Shown here one piece after another: positions 36,332-48,177 of a DNA stretch of 64,000 bases; the first letter of the stretch is position 1; each line of letters starts with the position of its first letter. Origin of the DNA: Megascapheus bottae (Eukaryota; Chordata; Mammalia; Rodentia; Geomyidae); contig JANJXV010000013.1 of assembly GCA_024803745.1 (NCBI GenBank), positions 5,022,001 to 5,086,000 on the forward strand, read 5' to 3'. A program made the translations under genes and the position numbers. The notes below the pieces were generated by a model. The model was not told where the DNA came from, ran no database searches, and worked only from the letters and a program-made list of their open reading frames with translations.

Positions 36332-39238
36332 AATGATCAAAAGATTCCAGTAAAGTAAAATTGGGTAAACCTTTAATCCAATCCTTATGATTTAGTAAAA
36401 GATCAAAAGAAATTGTCTAACAGTCCATGGTTTTCAATTTTTTAATTTAGGTTAACAAAGCAAAGATATCTAAGTAGATGATTTGAGAGAAAATGGGAAA
36501 ATTAATTTTCTGGAATGCAATGACTATAAAGAAATGGTGTATAAAGCACTAGTATCTGACACAATATTCTCAGTAAGAAATGAGCAAATTAGCTAGCCTA
36601 AAGAAAGGGTCACTAGACATAAGAGGATGAAAGAACTATTCAAGTGATACAACCAACTGAAATTACAAATGATGGGCAAAAGGACCCAGGTAGAGGAGGA
36701 GCCAAAAATACATTTGGATATCATGCCACACCCATACTATTCCTGGCATGTAGGGCCAACTAGACCTTAGCCTCCTTAAGAAAGAAGGCATCTTTTTCAT
36801 TCTTTTGTTTTGATAGTTTCACCCAATGTTTAACAGGTGACACAAACACAGAATTAGTTAGGTGATTTAACCATTAGCCTTCTTATATTAAAAACAAATA
36901 ACTTCCTGTACCTGACCTTTCATATGAGGTCATTCATTCAAGTTCATTGATTGTTCCTCATTTTAACGCAGTACACATCTACTGAGGATTTTACTATCAC
37001 AAAACATAGCTTGAGAGTTGAAAATGCAATGGCAATTACACTGTTGTCCCTGACTGCCAGATCTGAAGATGCAGAAGAAGAGATACAGTGAAGTTATGAA
37101 GTTATCAAGAAGCATAGACAGAAAGGGAATCACTCTGCCTGTTGGAGAGCACATCACAGATGGCAGTTGAAAGAGGTCATTGTTTGAGAGAAATTCAGTG
37201 AAGGAGAATCACTCCATCAGGAGGAAACAGCTCTATTCTATTCAGTTCATGTGAGAATTTATTCAGTTCTTTTCACATGCAGGTGCGACATGATTCTGGT
37301 ATAGAAAAAAATGGATAACATAATTTTGATGCTGTGAATCAGTACTTACAATAGCACTGGGAAGGTAAATATGTCAATGAGTACAATACAAATTGAAACT
37401 ACACATAATGAAGAGAAACAAAGGAGCTATGATGAATTTGGGGATGATCCATTTGCTGCTCGTGGTGGGGGGGGGTACATAAGGCTGTAGAGATGACATT
37501 TCAGATTTTTTAGGGGAATACCAAGTGGATTGCATAGTGTTGACCCTTAGACTCAACTTCTGGCTCATTTACATACTTTCTTTTTATTTTATAATGGTCA
37601 TCACTGGACTGTGTCTCACAGGCTTCCGGCTGTCATTCGCCAAGATTCTGCTGTGTGCAGAAATCTGACCTTTATTCTGTACCAAGCTGATGTCTCCCAA
37701 GGGCCGTTCTGAGACAATAACCAAGAACTTGAGGGCTACTAATGTAGGGGTGCATGTTGGACAAAAGATGGTCACGTGGTGTACCCAGTAGCAGTCTGGG
37801 ATGCTTTCTGCAAAAATTCCTTCTCTAACTCTCCTCTCACATTCCAGTCATCAGTAAATCTTACCAATTCGACCTTCAAATCCTGCCCTTCCCATCACTG
37901 TCAGCCTAGTCCAGCCATCGGTCTCTAAGCTGGACTGGTATAGCTGCTCTCCCTCTTTTCCCCCAGTAATTCTCTCCAACAATCTTTTGGAAGAAATATA
38001 TTCAGAAAGGAAGAAAGATTTCCTCCTGAGGAACAGACCTCAGATCATCCCTGAATTCTCCTGTCATGCCTCACAAACTGTGGGCTCAGCCTTTCTTGCC
38101 TTACTGCAGCCCCCAGTTTCACTCTAGACTACCCCTACAAGGATTCTGACTAGTCAATGTGGCGACAAAAGACCAGTCTGACATCCTTTAGCTCTGTCCC
38201 ACCTACCTTAGAATGATTCTGTAGAGTTTTACACATCTTAAAGGAACATTTTAACTTTTCCTAAAGAACCTGGTTATTCTCATAGCTATTATACTATCTG
38301 GAAAACACATTTTTTTGTTTTCATGTTAGGAAAGTTCTATAAGTATTGTGTAAGTAGTAAAATATATTTATAAGTCAAATTACGGGTGGAGTAGGTGAGA
38401 AAATAATAGGAAAAAATCTAAAATTTTGATACCCAATGAGAAATATTATTAACAAATTAGCAAGTGTGTTTCCAAATATTCTGATGTATATATTACAAAA
38501 TTAACCCACAGTTTAATCTTTATACTGTATTCTTTCTTTACTTAAAGCTATTATGTAGATATATTAACATGGCATTTCCCTTTGTGATATGCTGTGTAGC
38601 AATATCACCCCAAATTAGCCAATACCTTTGGTGGGGCTCAAGGGTCCCATCCTCTATGTTCTCTGGATTTCAGTTTCCTCTCTACTATCCTTGTCTTTCG
38701 TAGATTCACTCTTCCTTTCCAGAGTCTTCTTTCCCATAGCCCACAAACATGCATGAGTCTCCTCCCTTCTATTCTCTTTCTCATGAGACACTACCACATA
38801 CCTCCCCTAAGTCCAAAATCCTCTCACATCCGCAAAAAAACAGCCATAATATTCTACCTTCACTGTGCCTCCTCTGTTCTCTCTTACAAATTCTATGTTC
38901 TATAATAATCTAACCATCTCTCCTCTTCTTTTTGCCAACTGATAAAGTTCATCCTCTCCATCATCCCCTATTTAGCTAAAATATTTTCCTCTGAAGATTT
39001 ACTTAGGGCTTCCTTATGTTTTTGTTAAGCAGGTAACATTTTCTCTCTTAAGAGTAGGGAAGTTCCCAACTATTATTTTACTGAATAGGTAAATTCCATG
39101 GCTTCACTATTATATTCTTTCACCTTATTGATCCTAATTATGTGTACATTTTACTTCTTAATGGAATCTGCCCGTTTCTGGATTTTTCTTTGGTGGGTTC
39201 TGAATGTTTTTCCATACTTTTGACATACTTTTAGAAAA
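36332..39238. other. Long repeat-poor intronic stretch
   Basis: About 2.9 kb with no exon and no repeat family that I recognise. A run of nine G bases lies near 37467. A pyrimidine-rich zone spans about 38640-38960. Confidence 0.4.
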
Positions 39239-39239
39239 C

Positions 39240-39765
39240 ACTTTTAGACATCATAATCAGATATGAATAGTAAAGAACTGATTTTAAATGCTGCAAAATT
39301 AAATAAGGAGCTATATTGCAATAGAAAGAAAATCAGAATCACTGCAGACCTCTCCACAAAAAAAACCCTCAACACAATGAGAGCCTCGATGGCATAATCC
39401 AAGCATTGAATATCAACAACTGTCAAATCAAACTGATCTACCCAGTGAAACTATTATTTACAATAGACAGTGAAATCAAAACCTTCTATGACAAGTAAAG
39501 GAATTCACTAAATATGCATTACAAAAAATTCTAAAGAGGAGAACACAATCTGAAGAAAACAATTAAAATCAAATAAACACATCAGATAAAAATCATTAGA
39601 AGATCAGGTTAGTGAACACTAGAAGAGGAAAAAATACAGAAAGTTAAGGATATGGCAGGAAACATGACACATATTTTTGTAATAACCCTAAATATTAATG
39701 GACTCAATTCCCCAATCAAAAGAACAGCAGATTGAATCAAATATAAGATGCATCCATTGTTTACA
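39240..39765 (+). mobile_element. L1 fragment spanning the ORF1 end to the ORF2 start
   Basis: atccaagcattgaatatcaa, then ggaattcactaaatatgcat and acaaaaaattctaaagagg follow the ORF1 3' region of old L1s. The stretch at 39688-39745 reads as the ORF2 N-terminus (T-L-N-I-N-G-L-N-S-P-I-K) and meets a stop soon after. It is a dead fragment. Confidence 0.75.
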
Positions 39766-40547
39766 TTCTGTGTTGGGTTATCTTTAAATTGATTAAAGCT
39801 TCTACTAATTGTGGTATATGTCTTTTAATATATTACTTCTATGCCACATTTACTGAATAAATAAATATATTTATCTCTCATCTTAGAAAAAATTTCAGAT
39901 ACAGGTATTGCACAAAGTAGCATACTTTTAGGTATATAGAACTGCCAAGAATGTCACAAAGGCTATCCAGCTAACTTAAAATAGAAAATAACCCAGAAGA
40001 AGAAAAAGAAGGAGAAGAAGAAAGAGGAGGAGGAGGAGGAGGAGGAGGAAAGGAAGGAAGGAAGCACAGTCCCAAGCACAGCTATGTATACTTCTAATCT
40101 TCCTTTAATGGCCCACCCCTCAGGCTTTTCTAGAATCTGGTCATATTATTCAAAAGACCCATCCAGAAATGATTGTGCTCCACATATCAGTAGTGTTTGA
40201 AATCTAGTCCCTTCTCTGATATAGATCATTTAGTTTATAGTCTTGAAACTAGCACATTCTGACCACTCATGCAATTCTCTTTTCATACATTCTTTTCACA
40301 CTATTTTTTATACTACACACATTCATACAAAAATTGTCCACTTACTTCAGTCATCTGCAGAAATTCATTTGCCCCCTTTAAGACAATGCATGGAACAAAC
40401 TGAAGAATAACGTTAAATAAATACTGTTCATCTCTTCTGACTCAGAAATACCTAAAGAATGGTTAGTGTCAGTTTGACTAAGTTACCCAATAATAAATTA
40501 GTATGAAAATGATGCATAGTGGCTTTCTAAAAATATTCCTTTTGTAT
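39766..40547. other. Intronic sequence with a purine tract
   Basis: The only recognisable feature is the (GAA/GGA)n tract listed separately. Confidence 0.45.
39995..40064. repeat. (GAA)n/(GGA)n/(GGAA)n purine tract
   Basis: Seventy bases of almost pure purine, graded from gaa to gga to ggaa units. Confidence 0.93.
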
Positions 40548-40742
40548 CTTTTTTTTGCCGGTTGTGGGGCTTGAACTTGGGACCTGGGCACTGTCCTAGT
40601 CTTTTCTCAAGGCTAACACTCTACCACTTAAGCCACAGCACCACTTCCAGCTTTTTGTGTGTGTGTGTGGTATGAAGGAATTGAACCCAGGGCTTCGAGC
40701 ATGATAGGCAAGAACTCTATCACTAGGCCAAACTCCCGGTCC
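40548..40742 (-). mobile_element. IDL-Geo SINE with 11-bp target site duplication
   Basis: Flanked by tccttttgtat at 40537-40547 and 40743-40753. The linker between the halves has expanded to a short (gt)n. Confidence 0.92.
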
Positions 40743-41356
40743 TCCTTTTGTATTTTTAAACTAATACAAACGCAGATGTACCTGGTTGCATGCTTCTTTA
40801 CTCCAGACAAGTGCCACTAAGATATCTTGTTCCACTGATAATTGTAAGGTATGCATTCAATACAGAACAATCCAAAGGACAGTTATTGATAAATGCTATG
40901 TGATAAGGGCATATCACATAAGTGGTTCTTTGAACTTTGTGCTGATGTATATGTTTGCAACTCTTTAATACAAATTGACATGAGCTGAGTTGAAAGATCA
41001 CACGTAAATATTCTCTTAGTGCGATATCATTTTTTAAAAATCTCTTAGAAAGTCTAACATTTAAAAAAAAACTTGCACCCTTTAAGTAAATGACTGTGCA
41101 GAGTGGGTCTGTTATATGAATTTTTTTTCTTGTGGAACCTTTATAGTTCTCAGGATCTCTGAGGAGGCTTCAAGCAGTTCAATACTTCAAAAGAAAATAA
41201 ATGCACAAAACACAAATTTTTCTGTGTACATCCTATTGTTGACTTATTGTATGTATGCACTGCTTTCTTCTTGGTTCTAATACTTCCTAGAATCTAAATT
41301 AAGCTTAGATTTCTCTGCAAAACTATTATTAAAATTGTTTAGAGTCAGGTACTGTT

Positions 41357-41372
41357 ACACACACACACACAC

Positions 41373-41435
<63 letters not shown>
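41357..41435. repeat. (CA)n followed by (GA)n
   Basis: (CA)8 at 41357-41373 is joined to about 30 GA units at 41375-41435. Confidence 0.95.
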
Positions 41436-41437
<2 letters not shown>

Positions 41438-42473
41438 ACTTAATCCCAAGCATTTCTTTGAATGACTTCTTTCCTCAGAAGCTTCCCAAAAACAGAAGTC
41501 CCATAGAATGATTATATGGCACATCATAAAGAGAGCTCCTTGATATTGTATTAAATGAAAACAGACATCTCATTCCTGGACTGATCAAGATTTATTCTAA
41601 GATAAACAGATTATTAGATGGCATGGATTTTTTGTCTCTTTTATTTTTTAAGGAAAATCAGAGGAGAAAATCGTTAACAGCAACCAACAGTAGTTAACAC
41701 TATTTACATTATTCTCTTACTTTTCTATTGCAGCCATATGGCTGAGGTTATCCTTCTTTTGAAGCAGTGCTGCATGTTCCCAAAGGAGAATAGGAAAAAG
41801 AAGTCATATCTTAAAATTTTAAATGTTTGTAGTTTCTGATTGTCACTCCAGATTTACTGTCAAAAATGAAATGACTTCTAGGAAGCTTTAAAAGAATATT
41901 TACCAATGATCTTTTCCTCCTGGCATGTAACAATACTAGTTCATCATTTGGGTTATCTTTTTTAAAATATATTTTGATACTTCATTCTACCTGCACAGTA
42001 TTTTGCTTAATATTACATTTTTCATATTCTATTACCTTATTTGTCCAGTTATCAAGCTGTGAACTATGCCCTCAATGCGAATGCATATTAGAAAGTTCCA
42101 AGCTAAAGACTGAGTTTCATATTTTAAAACCATGTTCATTTACTTTGCAGTATATTCTATATTAATATATTATATATTAAATAAAAACAAAGCAAGGTCT
42201 TTGCTGGAAGACAGGTGAAGAAGATAATATTGATAGATAATTGTTATTAGAAAGAGGAATAAATAGATGTTCTGTAATGAAAAGCATAAATTAAACTGGG
42301 GATTGTTCAGATGATATATACAACTTTGTTGCTTACCAAAAAAGAATGAGTGTGTTAATGTTTAATAAACACTTGTATCTTTTAGTTACCTAATCTTAGT
42401 GCTGACCACCTCCTTATATTTTCCCCACATTAGCTAGCTCTAGTTGAATTTTGCCAAAAGGAGTAACATAGAA

Positions 42474-42476
<3 letters not shown>

Positions 42477-42516
<40 letters not shown>
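42477..42516. repeat. (GT)n microsatellite
   Basis: About 20 GT units. Confidence 0.95.
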
Positions 42517-42518
<2 letters not shown>

Positions 42519-42709
42519 AAATATATTAACCAACACTTTGGGATCTAGAAATAGGGCATGAATTGATCCATTGTCTGACACCAGTCCTTCCGTGAAAGAA
42601 GCCCTTGAATAATGTCCTTTATCAGACATAGCTTGACTGATAATCATTTCTATTCTGTGTTCCGCACTCTGCTGGTACACTTGTCATTTGCTTTCATGTG
42701 GCTAATAAT

Positions 42710-42840
42710 GCAAAGATAGTGTTATTATATCCACTTTACAAACAAGGAAACTATATTCAAAGTTAAATTAGCTTAGAATCACACAGTTGACAATTGTATA
42801 GCCTGTACTCACAAACTGGTCTAAACGTTCCAAATTCATT
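42710..42840 (-). mobile_element. MIR SINE, antisense
   Basis: atccactttacaaacaagga, aactatattcaaagttaaat, and tcacacagttgacaattgta follow the antisense MIR core (ttttacaga-gaggaaact, then cacacagct). Confidence 0.65.
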
Positions 42841-42900
42841 TTGGTCCACTAAGACATACTACTTCATTAGAAAGTTGGGGGAAAGAAGGCAGAGAGGCCA

Positions 42901-43110
42901 GTCAGTGCTGGGGCTTGAACCCAGGGCCTAGGCACTACACTTAAGCTTTTTTGTTCAATGCTAGCACTCTATCACTGCTGTATACTTTGGTGCTTAGCTG
43001 CAGATAGAAGTCTCACAGACTTTCCACCTGGTCTGGCTTTGAACCATGTTCCTCAGACTTCAACCTCCTGAGTAGCTAAGATTATAGGTATGTACCACCG
43101 GTGCCTGGCT
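42901..43110 (-). mobile_element. B1-like/Geo composite SINE
   Basis: gctggggcttgaacccaggg, then tcaacctcctgagtagctaa and accaccggtgcctggct. Confidence 0.82.
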
Positions 43111-43144
43111 TACTTCATTACAAAGTTTTAGATTCAGATATAGT

Positions 43145-43243
43145 AGGAAATATGTGTAATCCCAACAATCAAGAAGCCGAAGGAGGAGGATCTCAAGTTT
43201 GAGGCCAGCCTGGTTACATAGTAAGATTCTGAAGAAGAAAAGA
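43145..43243 (+). mobile_element. B1-like SINE
   Basis: gtgtaatcccaacaatcaag and gaggccagcctggttacata are close to canonical rodent B1 and lack the Geo half. It is the most B1-like copy in the window. Confidence 0.7.
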
Positions 43244-43249
43244 TGGGTA

Positions 43250-43393
43250 CCAGGTAATCACTTGTCTCACACCTGAAATCCTAGCTATTCTGAAGGCTGA
43301 GATCTGTGGATTAGAGTTCTAAGCCAGTCCAAGCAGAAGAGTGTCTGAGAGACTCTGACCATAATTAGCAACCCCCAAAACAAAAACAAAAGG
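43250..43393 (+). mobile_element. B1-like SINE with junction but no Geo
   Basis: cacacctgaaatcctagcta through gagagactctgaccataatt, ending in an A-rich (caaaa)n tail. Confidence 0.7.
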
Positions 43394-43399
43394 CCAAAA

Positions 43400-43613
43400 G
43401 TCAGCTGTGGCTGACTAGCTAGTCAGAAGGCAGAGACCTGAGGATCTCAAAGGGAAATCAGCCCAGGCAGGAAAGTCTGGAGAGACTCCTATCTACAATT
43501 AATCACACACAAAAAAAATGGAAATGAAGCTGTGGCTGAAGTGACAGAGCTCTAGCCTTGAGCAAAAGAGGTCAAGGAAAGTGCCCAGGCCCAGAGTTCA
43601 AATCCTATATTGG
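43400..43613 (+). mobile_element. B1-like/Geo composite SINE, interrupted at its 3' end by L1
   Basis: The B1-like part, caattaatcac junction and Geo part (gagctctagccttgagcaaa) are present. The tail region at 43600 was the target of the short L1 insertion that follows. Confidence 0.75.
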
Positions 43614-43733
43614 GGGGGAGGGAAATGGGGACCAAGACATGAGAAAGGGTATCAATGTTTGTGAAGTAAGTCACGTTCTATCTAGTGAATATAATATAAC
43701 CCTTCTATTAATTACAATAAAAATATATGGGAA
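43614..43733 (+). mobile_element. 120-bp L1 3'-end insertion with 14-bp target site duplication
   Basis: It consists of gggggagggaaatggggacc through the L1 polyadenylation region (attacaataaaaatatat). It is flanked by aaatcctatattgg at 43600-43613 and 43734-43747. Only the last part of the L1 3' UTR was inserted. Confidence 0.92.
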
Positions 43734-43749
43734 AAATCCTATATTGGCA

Positions 43750-43752
<3 letters not shown>

Positions 43753-43790
<38 letters not shown>
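43753..43790. repeat. (GT)n microsatellite
   Basis: About 19 GT units next to the L1 target duplication. Confidence 0.95.
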
Positions 43791-43792
<2 letters not shown>

Positions 43793-44123
43793 CATAATAC
43801 TGATGCTAATAGGAATGGCTTACAAAGATGAAAATATAATTCATTGTTATCTTATTTACTTACTGTCAATTAGTTTTTAATTTAGAAGCATCAATGTCAT
43901 ATAATGGAAAAAAAAATAGTAAATCTGACTTCAAGTCAGAATTTCACTTGAATGGACTAGATAAATTTGAAAAAACAAACTTTTTGTTTATTTTTAATGT
44001 AAGTAAACATTAGTATCTGCCAGATATTGGATTATAAGAGACCTAGATAGGCTGTTTAGCATATAATAAAAATACTATTTCCCTTGGGAATAGTTGTTAT
44101 ACTTTTAAAAATTCTCTTCATAA

Positions 44124-44290
44124 AGTGGGTGTGGTGTAACATAATTCTAATCCTAGCCATTTGGGCAAGAGAATTATAAATTTGAAGCCAGCCTGGGCAA
44201 TTGAGTGAGTCTCTATAATCTAAAATAACTGAGGAATTGAGTCAATAGAAAAATACTCTTGATGCCTTAGGATTCAGTCCCCAGCACCAG
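44124..44290 (+). mobile_element. B1-like SINE with ID-like tail
   Basis: gtggtgtaacataattctaa and gaagccagcctgggcaattg are B1-like. The segment aggattcagtccccagcacc resembles a tRNA B-box. It ends in the GA/CAGAGA repeat. Confidence 0.6.
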
Positions 44291-44292
44291 AT

Positions 44293-44293
<1 letters not shown>

Positions 44294-44345
<52 letters not shown>

Positions 44346-44400
44346 CAGAGACAGAGACAGAGACAGAGAGAGGCAGAGAGAGGCAGAGACAGAGAGAGAG
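44294..44400. repeat. (GA)n and (CAGAGA)n compound microsatellite
   Basis: (GA)n at the left, then about ten CAGAGA hexamers, then a mix with GGCAGAGA. Confidence 0.95.
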
Positions 44401-44661
44401 CCTCTTTGTAGTTGGTACAATTATTTACACAATTCTATTATTAATGCAAGTTGTAAAATTTTATATTGCTTAAATAAGCTATTTTTCTTCAAATATTTAT
44501 GATGGCAATCGTAACTAAATTTTTATGTACTTTTTTCTCCTGCATTTATTAATGAATAGTCTCATTGCTTTAAGTAGCACTATCAACACGAACATGACAT
44601 AATAGTCTTCCGTTGGGAGGTTTCTTTTAATAAGCATTTGAACAAATAACTTTGCACAAAC

Positions 44662-44760
44662 TGTTGTGCCCAGATTTCAGGGTCCCCAAAGACCACTAAG
44701 GAGCTGAATTTGAAGTAAGAGCATGAGAGTCTTTATTGCAAGCTGGAGTCTGGTCTCTCA
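44662..44760 (-). mobile_element. ERV1 LTR, left copy (R-U5 end clear, U3 border unclear)
   Basis: About nine in ten bases match the right LTR over the first 95 bases, including gagtctttattgcaagctgg, whose reverse complement holds AATAAA (44732-44737). Beyond that the U3 region is not clearly the same as the right copy, and its end could not be placed. Confidence 0.7.
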
Positions 44761-45169
44761 ATTCTGACCCTGTTTGTAGCATCTCTCACCTCTAGGCTGT
44801 TCAGCATTGGATGGAAAATTCCTTTTAACCATCCAGAGTCACCATAATGGCTGCAAAAAGTTACTTAGGTGCAGCCTTTTTACTTCATTTTTTTTGCTCA
44901 CAGGAAACCATACTATTGATTTCTCTGTAAGAGAGCTGAATTTCTGCCTGAGCTTTTTTCTCCCATGACTTCGTTAGGGGACTTGGAACTTAGCACAGTA
45001 GAATGTCCCACCACCAAAGGTTTCATTCCAGTCTTCTCAGAAAGCAGCTGCAGGGTGGTAGAATCAGGCAGGACAAGATGTATAGCAGCAGCCTTGTCTC
45101 TTAGTAGCTCCAATGGAACTTCACACCTCCTGCTGAGTTGCCTGCAAATTCCTATGCATAGATAAAGAA

Positions 45170-48100
45170 GCTGAACCTAAGGCCTGATGTTGGTGAACTC
45201 TTCCTTTGATTTCCTGGTTGCTTTACCTGAACACACTCATTTTTACATGATGGCACCCCATTGATTTTTAGGACAATATAGGGTTGAGATTCCAAAGTAA
45301 TAGCAGCGTGACAATTTTAATAACCAGATTTCCCTTAAATGAGGCTAGGATACTGCTTCCCATGCCTCTAATCCAAAAATGACTCTGGTCCCTTCATTTT
45401 ATGGGGGTTGATTGGTGAAGATCCATCTTCTGTAACTTCTTCAAGCCTATTCAGGGGTGTTGTCTCTATACTTGGCTAGGGAACCTAAAAAGCTTAGCCT
45501 ATTTTACCAAGGGGTTGCCAGAATTAGGTATAAGAAACAATAATTTGGTCCAAACTAGAGATACAACATTTAACACCTGCACAAACCTTTTCTTTGGCTA
45601 CAACAGTGTAGCTTACTTAGCACCACCATTTACAAAGGCATCTTCTTGATTGTCTGGAGAACTTAATCTCTGTGACCCTAACAATGCCTCAGTTACCTAT
45701 GTAGGCCTATGTGTAGATCAATAGGAACACAGACTTCTTTCTTGAATTTGAGGCTGGTATCAACCAAAATTCGCTCAGTTAGGGCTTTGAGTAAACACAA
45801 GGGGTAAACTACCCACTATTACAGATGATTGACAAGTTCCTGCCAATTATGGAGTAAATGGACATGTACAGTAGTAAGGCATGCTTATTAACTATCCTAT
45901 GACCTCCTGGCTCTGATTAATTTCCAATGGCCAAGCATGAGTGACTCTAGGATCTGACACCCTCTCTGCCATCCAAGAAGTGACTTACTGTTTCATTGCT
46001 TTTGTCCCAGGAGTGTCTCTTCACACAGGGATTGACTTTTCACTTCATTGGTTGCTGGACTTGAACTCAGGACCTGAGCACTCTCCCTCAGCTCTCCAGC
46101 TCAAGGCTAGCACTCTGCCACTTTGAGCTCCAAAGCAACTCTGTTTCACTAGCACTCTGCTGCTAGATTAGATACCACAGTCTCACAGGGACTCTGCTTT
46201 GTCCAGGCCGACTCACAACTGCAGCTTTCAGATCAATGATTCCTCTATAAGGCCATGTTACTCCAATTAAAGCAACAAGGTGGTCAACACAGAAATAGTC
46301 CCCAAGCATGATCTTACCTGGAACTTGGTAAAGGCCAAAATTACATCTGAATAAGGATCTGTTGTCCTTCTCCATGGGCCTTCTGGAAATTGCTATAAAA
46401 AAAACTTACAAGAGAAAAGTGAAATAGCAATTAAGCAATCATTTTGGTACTCCTAATTTTCCTTTTTTTCTCTTTCTTGAAACAAACATTTAGGAAAACC
46501 TCACTTCCAAATTTTGTCCAGAAACCCATTTCTAATTTTCTTTAAAACTTTTACTGATATTTGCTTAAACATTTAACACTTTAGCCTTTATTTGCATTTG
46601 AAGAACCCTTAAGGGCTCAAGACACTCCCTTTGCCTCCAGGCCTCCTTTTAGAAGAGGCATTTTTTTTTTAAATTTTAGTTTAGGTTACTGCTTAGAACT
46701 CCAATAACAATTTAAACTCAAATAAATTTTTCCCTAATGCAAGAATTGCAAACACCATCTCTGTACCAAAGGTCCAGACTTAGTTTCTTTCTTTTTCTAA
46801 AATACATCCAATTGCAAAGTAGCATGGAATCAAATAAAAAAGGAGATAAACCTCTAACCATTCCTTTTAAACCCTTTTTCCTTTTTTTTTTTTTTACCAA
46901 TTTAATACATTTTAGGGGGCAGTTTAAGAAATACCAATCACATCACCCACATTTTACCATCAGATTTCCAGTGTCAGTCTGTAAGGAAGAGAGACAGGAT
47001 GAAGAAGGTCCACTCAGTACATCTGACCAGGTTTAGATGAACAGCCTTTGTGCCAGCTTATCTTCTTTTACCATGTAGACCCTCCCTAAGGCTTGTCTCA
47101 CCATGGAAACCCAGAGCTTTACTTTTGCCAGTATACCTCCCACCCCAAAGATGGTCACCGAGGACTTATCATAAGTTTTCCCAGTCCTTTCTCTTGGCAT
47201 TTGATTACCTAAACAGTTTAAAAGACAGGCAAAGTTTCTGACATTGATAAACAAATTCAAATTTAAATTTTTGATACTTATCTCCAAATCTTAACTCAAA
47301 AAAATAAATTCCAAATTCCCCTAATGCCTCTGTGTTCTATGCATTACAATACCAGAATTTTTAAGATGCAAAGTTTAGAATCTTTAGAAAAATTCTTTTA
47401 ATCAGTTCCTCTTTAATACAATGCAATAATCCTTTGAGACATTGGAAGCCTTCAAACCTAATAATTTTCTTGAACTTTAGACTTAGATTTATCCAATTGC
47501 CTTTGTGTTTCAAGTATAAACTCACCCATTGTTTTATACAGCATGATGACAATTTAACCTTGAACATGTTCACTTACACTCACTCACACACATTCATACT
47601 CAAAGATCTTAAAGTGCACAAAATTAATATCAGCCATTTATTTTTCAGAAGTTTGTGTCAAGACAGTTTTGCCAATCTTACTCTTGCAAGTGACAACCAA
47701 GTTTTAAAACAAAGCTTTCTAACAAGACAACTTAGTTGAAATTATTATTTGGTGGGAGTCTTACAGCACCAAATTTAGCCCACCTAGAGCATGATTCTAT
47801 AGTCATTTTCCCAATTCTGACTAGGCCATCTCACATAACAGTTTACAGGACCAAATTTAAACCTGGGGGAGGGCTTTTCACCAGATCCTGCAAGACCAGA
47901 ATCTACAGAATTTGGTCTGGGTAGCCATTACTTCCTGAAGAGAAAATTACATTCTTTTCTTTAAGGATGGTGGTGAGACTGAAGGTCCCTTCAGCTGGCC
48001 ATCCAACCCTAAAGGAGGGCCAATCTACTTTAAAAGTGAAATTAATTTACTCTTTCTTATCTTCACACTCAAGTTTTGTGCCTTTTCCTTTATATCTTTA

Positions 48101-48170
48101 AAATTGTTAGTCAAAAAAGAGAACTAGTCTGAGTTTGTCCCATTTTGTCCATCACAGAGAAGTAAATACA
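45170..48170. other. ERV-internal or unrelated intronic sequence, unassigned
   Basis: If the provirus model is right this is its internal region on the minus strand. I could not recognise conserved retroviral protein motifs in any frame, and the short open frames are broken. A minus-strand Geo remnant lies at 46047-46190. No exon is seen. Confidence 0.35.
46047..46190 (-). mobile_element. Geo/B1-like SINE remnant
   Basis: ttgctggacttgaactcagg, then caaggctagcactctgccac, with a second actagcactctgctgc and an ataccacagtctcacaggga junction. Diverged. Confidence 0.6.
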
Positions 48171-48177
48171 CACATAT

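Larger units (their letters stand above)
40754..42705. other. Unique intronic sequence with two microsatellites
   Basis: No exon or interspersed repeat was recognised beyond the simple repeats listed. Confidence 0.45.

Noticed and set aside
44294..44400. Regular repeats that might suggest a CRISPR-like array
   Set aside because: They are contiguous CAGAGA and GA microsatellite units without spacers, in a mammalian genome.
44913..47573. Several 60-100 codon frames in the ERV1 interior
   Set aside because: None shows a recognisable retroviral protein motif, so I do not call gag, pol or env genes.
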